A stretch of DNA of 64,000 nucleotides from NCBI GenBank assembly GCA_021325655.1, contig JAJPGT010000031.1, positions 1 through 64,000 of the forward strand, in the 5' to 3' direction. Shown here one piece after another: positions 16,697-25,732 of the stretch; the first letter of the stretch is position 1, and each line of letters opens with the position of its first letter. Below the pieces are notes generated by a model that searched no databases, had not been told where the DNA came from, and worked only from the letters and a program-made list of their open reading frames with translations. The position numbers and the translations under genes were made by a program. This DNA comes from Pseudomonadota bacterium. GTDB taxonomy: Bacteria > Chloroflexota > UBA6077 > JAJPGT01.

Positions 16697-17500
16697 GTGA
16701 AGTGGCGGCTCCTCGCACTCCTGACCATCGCGATCCTCTCTGCCCCGTTCGCGGACGTGCGCTCGTCGTCGGCCCAGGCGACCTGCACGTTCACGCTCGG
16801 CTTCGCAACCCTGCGCGACATGATCATCGCGCAGTTCGGCGACATCGTCGGCGCCTGCCTGGAGAATGAGCACCACAACCCGTTCAATGGCGACGGGCTC
16901 CAGCAGACGACCGGCGGGCTGATGGTCTGGCGCAAGTCGGATAACTGGACCGCCTTTACCGACGGCACTACCACATATCTGAACGGCCCGACTGGCCTGG
17001 CCGTGCGGCCGAACGCTGGCCCACTGTTCCCCTGGGAGAACCCGGCCCCCGCGCCGGCCGCTGAGCCGACCTTCGTCATCCCGCCGACCGCGACGCCGGT
17101 CCCGCCCGCCGCGCCGCCACCCGCGACGCCCACGCCCGTCCCGAGCGACGCCAAGCCCACCACCACCCTGAAGCTGGATGACACGAGCGTGACTGCGGGC
17201 GACACCATCCGCATCACGGTGACCGGTACCGATGACAAGGGGGTCGCGACGCTGGTCTGGTACGCCACCGACACCAGCGACGACAACCTGAAGAACACGC
17301 ACACGCAGGACTGCGGCGGCGCCACACCCTGCCGCTATACGTTCGAAACGAGCACCCAGGACACCGGCACCATCACCATCCATGCCTACTCGATCGACAC
17401 CGCCGGGCAGCACTCGGACGAGGTGACCGAGGACGTGAAGGTGCGGGCCGCCAAGACTCCAACGCCAGCGCCAACGGCCACGCCCACGCCGGCCCACTAA
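16697..17500 (+). CDS. secreted protein with a recurring N-terminal domain and an Ig-like region, unknown function
   Basis: A 267-residue exported protein. Residues 1-28 are a signal peptide ending near SSAQA. Residues 30-114 (from CTFTLGF to LFPWE) form a domain that recurs at residues 33-112 of the protein at 48270-49022, with WRKSDNWTAFTDG as its core. A Pro/Thr-rich linker then leads to an Ig-like beta-sandwich (about 155-250, LKLDDTSVTAGDTIRITVTGTD), and the tail is again Pro/Thr-rich. The start is GTG at 16697, with TAGGAGG about 11 bases before it. A terminator follows. It may be a surface or cell-wall-associated protein; no enzyme motif is seen. Confidence 0.78.
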   Translation: MKWRLLALLTIAILSAPFADVRSSSAQATCTFTLGFATLRDMIIAQFGDIVGACLENEHHNPFNGDGLQQTTGGLMVWRKSDNWTAFTDGTTTYLNGPTGLAVRPNAGPLFPWENPAPAPAAEPTFVIPPTATPVPPAAPPPATPTPVPSDAKPTTTLKLDDTSVTAGDTIRITVTGTDDKGVATLVWYATDTSDDNLKNTHTQDCGGATPCRYTFETSTQDTGTITIHAYSIDTAGQHSDEVTEDVKVRAAKTPTPAPTATPTPAH

Positions 17501-17526
17501 ACCAGCGGTCGCGCCGCGGGCTACGA

Positions 17527-17556
17527 AGGCCGGGCCCGGGATCCCAGGCCCGGCCT
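17527..17556 (+). terminator. hairpin after the secreted-protein gene
   Basis: AGGCCGGGCC (17527-17536) pairs perfectly with GGCCCGGCCT (17547-17556), loop of 10 bases, starting 27 bases after the stop codon. No strong T-run follows. A likely terminator by position and stability. Confidence 0.55.
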
Positions 17557-17646
17557 CGGCGTTCCTGATACCTGTTCTGGGACGGTTGCCAGGGCTGCCC
17601 CTTGGGTCTGCGGCCTTTAGGCCACGAGCCCGCGCTAACCGTCCCC

Positions 17647-17698
17647 AAAATGGCCCCCTCGATCTGAGAAGAAAATGGACCTTGTACGCAGCCATTTT
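17647..17698. promoter_or_regulatory. three AAAATGG-type boxes in the pdxST promoter (candidate PdxR/MocR operator)
   Basis: AAAATGGCC (17647-17655) and AAAATGGACC (17672-17681) are direct repeats 25 bases apart. GCCATTTT (17691-17698) is an inverted third copy between the -35 and -10 elements. From memory, the site described for Corynebacterium PdxR is a repeated AAAGTGGW(T)CTA-like motif, which these resemble. Spacing and overlap with the -35 suggest control of pdxST. Binding is inferred. Confidence 0.55.
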
Positions 17699-17710
17699 CC
17701 TCGCTATGGT
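17682..17710 (+). promoter_or_regulatory. promoter of pdxST
   Basis: TTGTAC (17682-17687), a 17-base spacer and TATGGT (17705-17710) lie 27 bases before the GTG start of pdxS at 17738. This placement argues against the longer reading frame beginning at 17675, which would start upstream of the promoter. Confidence 0.55.
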
Positions 17711-17737
17711 GGGTCCATCTCGACCAAGGAGTCAAAG

Positions 17738-18619
17738 GTGCAAGAAGCGACCTGGACGGTGAAGAAGGGCCTGGCCCAGATGCTCAAAGGCGGCGTCATT
17801 ATGGATGTCGTCACCCCCGAGCATGCCCGGATCGCCGAAGAGGCGGGCGCCTGCGCAGTGATGGCACTGGAGCGGGTCCCGGCCGACATCCGCAAGGAGG
17901 GTGGCGTCGCCCGGATGAGCGACCCGGAGCTCATCCTGAAGATCATGGACGCGGTAACGATCCCGGTGATGGCCAAGGCACGCATCGGGCACTTCGTCGA
18001 GGCGCAGATCCTCGAGGCGATCGGGGTGGACTACATCGACGAGTCGGAAGTGCTGACACCAGCGGACGAGGCACATCACATCAATAAACACGCATTCAAG
18101 GTGCCATTTGTCTGCGGTGCGCGCGACCTGGGCGAGGCACTGCGGCGGATCGGCGAAGGCGCGGCGATGATCCGCACTAAGGGCGAAGCGGGGACCGGCA
18201 ATGTAGTCGAGGCGGTCCGGCATCTACGCGCTGTGCTCAACGAGATGCGCTATCTAACCACCCTGGGCGAGGAGCAGCTCATGGCGGAGGCCAAGCGGCT
18301 GGGGGCGCCCTACGAGCTGGTCAAGGAGGTCGCCCGCGAGGGGCGGCTGCCGGTGGTCATGTTCGTCGCGGGCGGAATCGCCACTCCCGCCGACGCGGCG
18401 CTGATGATGCAGCTTGGGGCCGATGGGGTGTTCGTCGGCTCGGGCATCTTCAAGAGCGAGCACCCGGCCCGGCGTGCGGCGGCGATCGTCAAGGCGACCA
18501 CCCACTTCCAGGATGCGGCGATTCTGGCCGAGGTGTCCCGGGGGCTGGGCGAGCCGATGCGCGGGCTAGAGATCAGCGCAATTCCGCAGGGGGAGCTCCT
18601 GGCGGCGCGGGGCTGGTAG
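17738..18619 (+). CDS. pdxS: pyridoxal 5'-phosphate synthase, PdxS (synthase) subunit
   Basis: A 293-residue PdxS, the TIM-barrel subunit that builds PLP from ribose 5-phosphate, glyceraldehyde 3-phosphate and ammonia. D23 (IMDVV), K80 in VMAKARIGH (sugar Schiff base) and K148 in [11 protein letters not shown] (second lysine) are all present, as are the phosphate loops [12 protein letters not shown] and [12 protein letters not shown]. The GTG at 17738 gives the normal family length and has AAGGAG 6 bases before it; an in-frame upstream ATG at 17675 would add 21 unlikely residues. pdxT follows 2 bases after the stop. Likely regulated by a MocR-type protein through the boxes in its promoter. 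Confidence 0.96.
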   Translation: MQEATWTVKKGLAQMLKGGVIMDVVTPEHARIAEEAGACAVMALERVPADIRKEGGVARMSDPELILKIMDAVTIPVMAKARIGHFVEAQILEAIGVDYIDESEVLTPADEAHHINKHAFKVPFVCGARDLGEALRRIGEGAAMIRTKGEAGTGNVVEAVRHLRAVLNEMRYLTTLGEEQLMAEAKRLGAPYELVKEVAREGRLPVVMFVAGGIATPADAALMMQLGADGVFVGSGIFKSEHPARRAAAIVKATTHFQDAAILAEVSRGLGEPMRGLEISAIPQGELLAARGW

Positions 18620-18621
18620 CG

Positions 18622-19263
18622 ATGGCCGCGCTGGCAGCTCCCAACGGCCCCAACAGGGTGGGGGCGTCCCCCACCCCGGCGCCGGCTCCCCTGGTGGGGG
18701 TGCTGGCGCTGCAAGGGGCGTTTATCGAGCACCTGGCGATGTTGGAGCAGCTCGGTGTATCCGGCCGCCCGGTCCGCCTGCCGGCCGAGCTGGCCGAGGT
18801 GGATGCTCTGATCATCCCGGGTGGGGAGAGCACGACCATCGGCAAGCTGCTGGTGGACTACGCGCTGCTCGAGCCGCTGCGGGCGCGCGTCCACGCGGGT
18901 CTGCCCGTATTTGGGACGTGCGCCGGGGCGATCATGCTCGCCCGCGATATCGGGCGGGAGCAGCCGCTGCTCGGGGTGATGGACATGGTGGTCGAGCGCA
19001 ACGCCTTTGGCCGGCAGCTCCAGAGCTTCGAGGCGGACCTCCCGCTGGAAGGGATCGCCGGCCCGCCGCTGCGCGCGGTGTTCATCCGCGCCCCGGTGAT
19101 CCGCGCGGTCGGCCCCGGCGTGCGGGTGCTGGCGCGGCTGCCAGATGGGCGGATCGTGGCAGCCCAGCAGGGCCCGCTGCTGGCTACCTGCTTCCACCCC
19201 GAGCTAACCCAGGATACCCGCCTGCACCGCCTGTTCCTGGAGGCGATCCCCGCCCGGCGCTAA
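18622..19263 (+). CDS. pdxT: pyridoxal 5'-phosphate synthase, PdxT (glutaminase) subunit
   Basis: A 213-residue class I glutamine amidotransferase that feeds ammonia to PdxS. The nucleophile is C100 in FGTCAGAI; H192 and E194 in CFHPEL complete the triad. The family start (VGVLALQGAFIEHL) and IIPGGESTTIGKL are clear. About 22 residues (MAALAAPNGPNRVGASPTPAPA) precede the usual start, more than in typical PdxT, and no better internal start is seen. It follows pdxS by 2 bases, so the two are co-translated. It ends in a convergent gap with hyuB. Confidence 0.95.
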   Translation: MAALAAPNGPNRVGASPTPAPAPLVGVLALQGAFIEHLAMLEQLGVSGRPVRLPAELAEVDALIIPGGESTTIGKLLVDYALLEPLRARVHAGLPVFGTCAGAIMLARDIGREQPLLGVMDMVVERNAFGRQLQSFEADLPLEGIAGPPLRAVFIRAPVIRAVGPGVRVLARLPDGRIVAAQQGPLLATCFHPELTQDTRLHRLFLEAIPARR

Positions 19264-19398
19264 CGGCATCTGGCTCAGAGGGGCCGCCTGCCCGGGTGCC
19301 CGGCGCGGCAGCGGCCCTGCCCCTGGTAGTGTGGTCCTCGCTCGGCTCGGGTACTGGGGATGGTTGCGCCGCCCGCCACCGCGACGATCCGCGGGGCA

Positions 19399-21138
19399 TC
19401 AGGCGGGTGGCGCAGCCACGCCTGCTCGGAGCCGGGCGGTCTCTTCGCGGTCGATCTCCAGCGTCTGAGGATCGATCGCCACGCCGTAGTCGCGCCGTGC
19501 CGCCTCCAGGCTCACCTTTTCGTCCAGCACGTCCTCGCGGACGCGCTCTGGGTCGCGCTCGAACGGATCGCCGTATCCGCCGCCACCCGGCTGCACGTGG
19601 CGCAGGGTGTCGCCGCGGGTGATCGTCATCGTGAATTTGCTCGGCAGAAGGCGGGCCTCCCGCTCCGGATTGAGGATGTTGCTGGAGGGGTGCCCGGGTT
19701 GGCCCCCGGCCAGCCCCCAGGGGCGGAAGTCGCGGCGGTCCGAGCGCACCTGGAGGATTGCCTCATCGCCGACGAAGCGGTACTGGCGCACCAGGGCCAG
19801 CCCGCCGCGGTACCGGCCCGGGCCGCCGCTGTCGGGCACCAGGCCATATTCGTCGATCACCACCGGTGAATCGACCTCGACCACTTCGCAGGGCACGTTC
19901 GCCATGCAGACGGCGGGGTTGGTGTGGCCGTCTACGGCATCTTTGGTCGGCCGAGCGCCGCCGGTGCCGCAGACGAACTCGACGAAGATAAACGGCCGGC
20001 GTTCGGCGTCGTAGCCGCCGATGCTGACGCCGGTGTTTCCGCCCTCGCCGGCGGCTGGGACGCGGTCCGGGCGGATCTGCGCCAGCGCCCCGAACATGGT
20101 GTCGGCCAGGCGGAAGCCGGTGAGCCCGCGGGCGGCGAACGCGGCAGGCAGGACGGGATTGAGGATGCTCGCCTCCGGCGCGCTGACCGTGATCGGCCGG
20201 AAGTAGCCGGCGTTGTTGGGGATGGCACTCTCCATGATGGAGCGGACCGCCAGGTAGACCACGGATTTGGTGAAGGAGAAGCTGGCGTTGATCGCCCCCT
20301 TCACCTGGGGCGAGCTCCCGGCGAAGTCCACACGCAGTTCGTCGCCACGTACCTCCACCTGCACCTGGAGCGGAATCGGCCGGTCGTCGATGCCGTCGTT
20401 ATCAATGTAGTCGCGGAAGGCATAGAGGCCATCCGGCCAGGCGCGGATCTCGCTGCGGGCCATCCGCTCGGTATAGTCGAGCAGCTCTCGGAAGTAGCGC
20501 TCCAGTGTGGGGAGACGGTAACGATCGGCGAGCTTGAGGAGCTCGCGCTCGGCCATGCGGCAGGCGGCGAGCTGCGCGTTCAGGTCGCCCAGCACCTTGT
20601 CCGGCACCCGCACGTTCTTCTCGATCAGGCGGAACAGCGTCTCATTCGGCCGCCCTGCCTCGAAGAGCTTCAGGACGGGGATGCGCAGCCCCTCAGCGTA
20701 GATCTCCGTCGAGTCGGAGGCGTTGCTGCCCGGCACGCGCCCGCCGACGTCGGTCTGGTGCGCGACGGTGGCAGCGAAAGCGCCAAGCCGCCCCTCGACA
20801 AAGATCGGGGCAAAGATGAACACGTCCGGGAGGTGCATCCCGCCCTCGAAGGGATCGTTCAGGATGAACACGTCGCCGGGCCGAATCGTCTCGGGCGGGT
20901 AGCGTCGGAGCACGCCCGCCATCGCATCGGGAATCGAGCCGAGGTGAAGCGGCAGCGTGAGGCCTTGCGCGATCAACTGTCCGTCGGCACCACACAGGCC
21001 GGTGGAGAAGTCCATGTTGTCTTTCAGGACGCTGGAGTACGAGGTGCGCACGATAGTCAACGCCATCTCGTCGGCGATCGAACCAATGGCGTTCTTGATC
21101 AGCTCGAACGTGATCGGGCCGATCGGCTCTGTGCTCAC
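19399..21138 (-). CDS. hydantoinase/oxoprolinase B-type subunit
   Basis: A 579-residue HyuB-family protein (Hydantoinase_B). Typical elements include VRTSYSSVLKDNMDFSTGLC near the N-terminus, DVFILNDPFEGGMHLPDV, and YGLVPDSGGPGRYRGG in the C-terminal half. With the A subunit it forms an ATP-dependent amidohydrolase acting on N-methylhydantoin, 5-oxoproline or related cyclic amides, or an acetone-carboxylase-like enzyme. The GTG at 21138 overlaps the hyuA-type stop by 4 bases (GTGA), so the two are coupled. Substrate unresolved. The cluster stands beside the second peptide import operon and shares a gap with it. Confidence 0.92.
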   Translation of the reverse strand: MSTEPIGPITFELIKNAIGSIADEMALTIVRTSYSSVLKDNMDFSTGLCGADGQLIAQGLTLPLHLGSIPDAMAGVLRRYPPETIRPGDVFILNDPFEGGMHLPDVFIFAPIFVEGRLGAFAATVAHQTDVGGRVPGSNASDSTEIYAEGLRIPVLKLFEAGRPNETLFRLIEKNVRVPDKVLGDLNAQLAACRMAERELLKLADRYRLPTLERYFRELLDYTERMARSEIRAWPDGLYAFRDYIDNDGIDDRPIPLQVQVEVRGDELRVDFAGSSPQVKGAINASFSFTKSVVYLAVRSIMESAIPNNAGYFRPITVSAPEASILNPVLPAAFAARGLTGFRLADTMFGALAQIRPDRVPAAGEGGNTGVSIGGYDAERRPFIFVEFVCGTGGARPTKDAVDGHTNPAVCMANVPCEVVEVDSPVVIDEYGLVPDSGGPGRYRGGLALVRQYRFVGDEAILQVRSDRRDFRPWGLAGGQPGHPSSNILNPEREARLLPSKFTMTITRGDTLRHVQPGGGGYGDPFERDPERVREDVLDEKVSLEAARRDYGVAIDPQTLEIDREETARLRAGVAAPPA

Positions 21139-23231
21139 GGCTGCACCTCGATGGCAACGTTGCCCAGCCGGTCCAGCCGGGCGGCCGAGCCGGGCGGGAC
21201 AACGATCGTGGTGTCGTACTCCTCGACGATCAGCGGCCCGCGGCAGAGCCGTGCCTCTAGCGCGGCGCGCTCAATGACCGGTGTCTCCAGCCGCCCGTAC
21301 CGCGGCCCGAAGTAGGCGCGCCGGCTGGCGCCGGGCCGGAGGCCATTGCTACGCGCCCGCACCGCGCCCACCGCGCGGCTCCGCGCCGCCTGGCCTACCG
21401 CCACCAGGCGCAGGTTGACCAGGTCCACCGGCTGCCCCGGCGCGCCGCGGTGGCCATAGGTGCGCTCGTGCTCGCCGGCGAAGCGCTCCACCAGCGCCTC
21501 GACCTCGTCGCGGCCGAGCGGGCCGTCGTCCAGCGGCACGGTCAGCTCGAACGACTGGCCCGAGTAACGCAGGTCGGCCGAGCGGCGCAGCCGGACACGC
21601 TCGCGGACGTACCCTTCCTCGGCCAGCGTCGCCAGCGCTTCAGCCTCGAGCGCCGCCAGCAGCCGGTTCAGCTCGGCCAGGTCGGCGGTGCGCGCGTCGC
21701 GGAAGCAGGTCTGGACGTAGTGGTGCTCGACCTCGGCGAGCAGCAGCCCGAAGGCAGAGAACAGCCCTGGCCAGGGCGGAATGACTACGTGGGGCATCTC
21801 CAGCGCCCGGGCCATCCCGGCGGCGTGGATCGGTCCGCTCCCGCCGAAGGCGAACAGGGTATAGCCGCGCGGGTCGCGGCCGCGCTGGGTGGAGACGGCG
21901 CGAAGCGCTCGCTGCATGTTGGAGTTCGCGACCAGGTGGACGCCGTAGGCTGCGTCGAGCAGGTCCAGCCCGAGCGGACCGGCGACGCGCTCGCGCAGCG
22001 CCCGGGCGGCGCGCTCGGTGTCGATCTGGACGCTTCCGCCGCAGATCTCCTCGGGATTGATATAGCCGAGGATGACGTTGGCGTCGGTGACGGTTGGCTC
22101 CGCGCCGCCGCCCGGGTAGCAGGCTGGCCCGGGCACCGCGCCGGCTGATCGGGGCCCGACCTGCAGCGCCCCGCCGCGATCGAGCCAGACGATGCTGCCC
22201 CCGCCGGCACCCACCTCGGCGACGTCGATCACCGGTGCACGCAGGGCGTAGCCACCGCCGCGAATCAGCCGGCTCGTCGTCGACAGCCCGCCGCCCACCT
22301 CGTACTCGCTTGTCTGGCTGAGCTGCCCGTCCTCGATGATCGAGGCCTTGGCGGTAGTCCCGCCCATGTCGAACGTCAGCACGTTGCGCAGATCGAGCTG
22401 CCGGGCCAGCGCCGCCGAAGCGATCACCCCTGCCGCTGGCCCGGACTCGACGATGTGGATCGGTCGCTCCTGCGCCGCCCGGGCCGGCATCACCCCACCG
22501 TTGGACTGCATTACCAGCAGCGGCGCGCGCACCCCGCTCGCCCGCAGGTCCGCCTCCAGGTCACGCAGATAGCGCTTGACGGTCGGCTTGAGATAGGCGT
22601 TGATGACGGTAGTGCTCGTCCGCTCATACTCGCGGATCTCCGGCAGGACATCGCAGGAGAGCGATAGCTCCAGCGACGGAAAGCGCTGCTGCACCAGCGC
22701 TCCCACGGCCCGCTCGTGCGCCGGGTTCGCGTAGCTATTAATGAAACAGACCGCCAGTGAAGCGATCCCCGCCGCCACGAGCCGCTCGACCGCTCGCTCC
22801 ACCTCATCCAGATTCAGCGGCCGCTCCACCCGACCCCAGCGGTCGATCCGCTCGGCCACCTCCAGCCGATGCCGGCGCGGAACCAGCGGCGGCGGCTTGT
22901 CCCAGAGCGGGTTGTAGAGCTCCGGGCTGCGAATGCGGCGCAGTTCCAGCACGTCGCGGAACCCGCGCGTGGTGAGCAGGCCCGTCGGTGCTCCGGCGTG
23001 CTCGATCACCGTGTTGGTGGCAACGGTCGTCCCGTGGACCACCTCCTCGAGCCTATCCGGGGCGATCGCCGCCTGCGCCAGCATCGCGCGCACCCCCTCC
23101 ACGACCGCGCGCCCGAAGTCGTGCGGCGTCGTGGGAAGCTTGTACGTGGCCAGGCTGCCGTCCGGCAGCAGCAGGACAAGGTCGGTGAACGTCCCGCCGA
23201 TGTCGACCCCCACCCGAATCTGGTGCTCCAC
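21135..23231 (-). CDS. hydantoinase/oxoprolinase A-type subunit
   Basis: A 698-residue HyuA-family protein with an ASKHA ATPase fold. The first phosphate motif is VGVDIGGTFTDLVLL, followed by GTTVATNTVIEH, the second motif LTFDMGGTTAKASI and FAFGGSGPIHA. It phosphorylates or activates the cyclic amide that the B subunit helps hydrolyse. Two GTG starts are possible (23246 and 23231). The second is chosen because GGGAGG lies 7 bases before it and the resulting start (VEHQIRVGVDIGG) fits the family. The gene is divergent from the second peptide ABC operon; the roughly 520-base gap between them holds the operon promoter. Confidence 0.91.
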   Translation of the reverse strand: MEHQIRVGVDIGGTFTDLVLLLPDGSLATYKLPTTPHDFGRAVVEGVRAMLAQAAIAPDRLEEVVHGTTVATNTVIEHAGAPTGLLTTRGFRDVLELRRIRSPELYNPLWDKPPPLVPRRHRLEVAERIDRWGRVERPLNLDEVERAVERLVAAGIASLAVCFINSYANPAHERAVGALVQQRFPSLELSLSCDVLPEIREYERTSTTVINAYLKPTVKRYLRDLEADLRASGVRAPLLVMQSNGGVMPARAAQERPIHIVESGPAAGVIASAALARQLDLRNVLTFDMGGTTAKASIIEDGQLSQTSEYEVGGGLSTTSRLIRGGGYALRAPVIDVAEVGAGGGSIVWLDRGGALQVGPRSAGAVPGPACYPGGGAEPTVTDANVILGYINPEEICGGSVQIDTERAARALRERVAGPLGLDLLDAAYGVHLVANSNMQRALRAVSTQRGRDPRGYTLFAFGGSGPIHAAGMARALEMPHVVIPPWPGLFSAFGLLLAEVEHHYVQTCFRDARTADLAELNRLLAALEAEALATLAEEGYVRERVRLRRSADLRYSGQSFELTVPLDDGPLGRDEVEALVERFAGEHERTYGHRGAPGQPVDLVNLRLVAVGQAARSRAVGAVRARSNGLRPGASRRAYFGPRYGRLETPVIERAALEARLCRGPLIVEEYDTTIVVPPGSAARLDRLGNVAIEVQP

Positions 23232-23515
23232 CTGGGCGCCTCCCACGAATCCTCTGGCCCTGAAGATTCCCCGGCACGCCCATGGTGGGATCGGCCCGGG
23301 CGCCCGTCAACGTGCGCATGCGCCAGATTGTGCCCCACCGTTTGGCCGATCGCTATGAACCTGTCACAGCTACGCGCCGGGTGAACGCATCGAGCGCCAC
23401 AACCCGCCGTTCGGCTCGGCTGGCGGCACCTTCCGCCGCTGGTACCGCTGCCGGCGACTGGGAACGTTCGACAGTTCTGGTCTTTGGCAGGGCTGTGAAG
23501 TGTGTGGGCCGCATA

Positions 23516-23556
23516 TTGACACCCACAGAGGGGGGTGTAGACTCCGGAATCCGGAG
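23516..23556 (+). promoter_or_regulatory. promoter with palindromic operator for the second peptide ABC operon
   Basis: TTGACA (23516-23521), a 16-base spacer and TAGACT (23538-23543). A perfect palindrome, CTCCGG-AAT-CCGGAG (23542-23556), overlaps the end of the -10 and the expected start point, the usual place for a repressor site. A second small inverted repeat (ACACCC/GGGTGT, 23519-23538) fills the spacer. The untranslated leader to the GTG at 23757 would be about 205 bases. The rest of the hyuA/binding-protein gap shows no gene. Confidence 0.5.
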
Positions 23557-23756
23557 GGCGCGTCTACACCGGACCCCTCGTCGACGCGCGATTTCGTGGA
23601 GGTGAGACAGCGCCAGCCTCATCCCCGGGGGAGCGGGCGCCCAGCAGGAGGGACGCAGCATCGGGCACGCCTCGCAGCACAGCGCTTGATGGCAGCCAGC
23701 AGCGCAGACCAGGAGGGAGCTTTATCTCTCTCGTTTGTCCGTTCTGGAGGGAGTCC

Positions 23757-25586
23757 GTGTTCGCCCGTACGTATCGACGACCCACGCGCCGGCAGTTTCT
23801 CCGCATCGTAGTAGGCGGCACGGCCGCGTTCGGAGTGCTCCCGCTGCTCGCGGCGTGTGGCTCTAGCGCGCCGCCGGCGCCCACCGCGGCGCCGGCCGCT
23901 GCGCCAACCAGCCCGCCCGCGGCAGCGCCCACCGCCGCCCCGGCCGCGCCGACGACGGCTCCGGCCGCGGCGGCCGCCCCCACGACCGCGCCAGTGGCCG
24001 CGGCGCCGACCGCTGCTCCGGCGGCGGCCCCGACCGCCGCTCCCGCCGCTACCGTGAGCACCAAACCGCTCGTTGTCGCCGTCTCGGGCACGGCCGCCTC
24101 CATCGACGGCGAGCAGGCGCTGACGGCCGAGGGCGAGATGCTGATGGCGAACATTCACGCTGGTGACCTGTTCAAGTACAAGATCATCACCAACGACAAG
24201 TACAAGGTCCAGGAAGTTGACCTGAAGTCGTCCGGTGACAAAGGGGTAGAGGGGCTGCTGGCGGATTCCTGGCAGACCAGCCAGGACGGCAAGGTGATCA
24301 CCATCACGCTCAAGCAGGGGATGAAGAGCCCTTACGGAAACGAGTTCACCGCCGACGACTACAAGTGGGCCTGGGATCGGCGGATCGCCATCAAGGGGCC
24401 GGGCAAGTTCTTTGCCGACGTCCTGGGCATCGGCCCGGACAGCGTCAAGGTGCTGGACAAGCACAAGGTGGAAGTCACCCTGAAGGGGCCGAGCCCGATC
24501 TTCTTCAAGCTGCTGGCGCAGTGCTACTATGGCGGCCCGTTCGACTCGACCGAGGCGAAGAAGCACGCGACCAGCGATGACCCGTGGGCCAAGGAGTGGC
24601 TGCGCACCAATGCCGCCGGGTTCGGCCCGTACCACGTCGAGAAGCTGACCCCGGATGTGGAGACGGTGCTGGTGGCGAACCCCAACTGGGGCGGGGCCCC
24701 GGTCTCGTTCCAGCGCGTCATTCTCAAGGCGGTGCCCGAGTCCAGCGCCCGACTGTCGCTCCTGAAATCCGGCCAGGTGGACATTGCCTGGGGGCTGAAC
24801 GAGCGCGAACTGAAGGAGGTGGAGGCTGACCCGAACCTGAAGGTCACGCGAGCGCCGTCCAACAAGCAGAACTACGTTGGCCTGGTGGTCAGCGCCCCGC
24901 CGCTGGACAACCAGAAGGTGCGCCAGGCGCTGGCGTGGGCCACGCCCTACCAGGACATCATCGATAAGGTGTATCTGGGACATGCCCGCCGTATGACCAG
25001 CACGGTGCCGGACATTTATGCCGGCAGCGTCGTGACCTACAAGTACGATACGGACCTGGCCAAGGCGAAGGCGCTGCTGGGCGAGGCTGGGCAAGGCCAG
25101 GGCTTCGACCTCACCCTGTCCTACAACGCTTCCGAGAAGGAGGCGGAGGAGACGGCGATTCTGCTCAAGAGCAACTGGGAGCAGATCGGCCTGCGGGTCA
25201 ACCTCCAGGCGATGCCGACCGGCGTCTACGCCGACCAGAAGTACGGCAAGAAGCTCCAGGCCTTTGCCGAGAACCAGCAGTGGCCCTGGACCGGCGATCC
25301 CGGCTACTCCTCCTGGGTGTACCTGGCCAACGGCCCGGACAACTTCATCAACGCGGTGAACTTCAACAACCCGGAGTACAACGACGTTGTCGAAAAGGCG
25401 ATGCGGATGCTCGACTCCCCGGAGCGCGAAAAGCTGACCACCCGGGCGCAGGAGATCGCCGCCGACCAGGTGCCGTGGATCCAGGTCGCCTGGTTCGAGT
25501 GGTCGGTGCCGTCCAGGAAGTCGCTCGAGGGCTTGCTCTGGACACCGGACAACCAGCTTCGCTTTTACGCGATGCGCAACGCCTAG
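23757..25586 (+). CDS. ABC peptide transporter substrate-binding lipoprotein (family 5)
   Basis: A 609-residue DppA/OppA-type protein, first gene of the long operon to 35434. The N-terminus shows a twin-arginine-like signal (RRPTRRQFLRIVVGG) and lipobox LLAACG. An Ala/Pro/Thr linker of about 65 residues separates the lipid anchor from the binding domain (KPLVVAVSGTAASIDGEQA onward). Lobe features include LADSWQTSQDGKVITITLKQG and AWATPYQDIIDKVYLG. The start is GTG with GGAGGGA 6 bases before it. The four transporter subunits needed for import are downstream. Ligand unknown; operon partners point to a peptide or amide. Confidence 0.93.
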   Translation: MFARTYRRPTRRQFLRIVVGGTAAFGVLPLLAACGSSAPPAPTAAPAAAPTSPPAAAPTAAPAAPTTAPAAAAAPTTAPVAAAPTAAPAAAPTAAPAATVSTKPLVVAVSGTAASIDGEQALTAEGEMLMANIHAGDLFKYKIITNDKYKVQEVDLKSSGDKGVEGLLADSWQTSQDGKVITITLKQGMKSPYGNEFTADDYKWAWDRRIAIKGPGKFFADVLGIGPDSVKVLDKHKVEVTLKGPSPIFFKLLAQCYYGGPFDSTEAKKHATSDDPWAKEWLRTNAAGFGPYHVEKLTPDVETVLVANPNWGGAPVSFQRVILKAVPESSARLSLLKSGQVDIAWGLNERELKEVEADPNLKVTRAPSNKQNYVGLVVSAPPLDNQKVRQALAWATPYQDIIDKVYLGHARRMTSTVPDIYAGSVVTYKYDTDLAKAKALLGEAGQGQGFDLTLSYNASEKEAEETAILLKSNWEQIGLRVNLQAMPTGVYADQKYGKKLQAFAENQQWPWTGDPGYSSWVYLANGPDNFINAVNFNNPEYNDVVEKAMRMLDSPEREKLTTRAQEIAADQVPWIQVAWFEWSVPSRKSLEGLLWTPDNQLRFYAMRNA

Positions 25587-25732
25587 CTCGCCCGGCCGAG
25601 CGGTGCTCTGTGACTCCCAGCCGCGAGTGCAGCACTCACGGGGCGGCCGCACCCCGCGCGAGTCTGCTGCCGCTGGTGGATCACCAGCCGCGGCTGGGCG
25701 CTCGGCCGGATGAGCAGTTGTGGAGAACGGCT

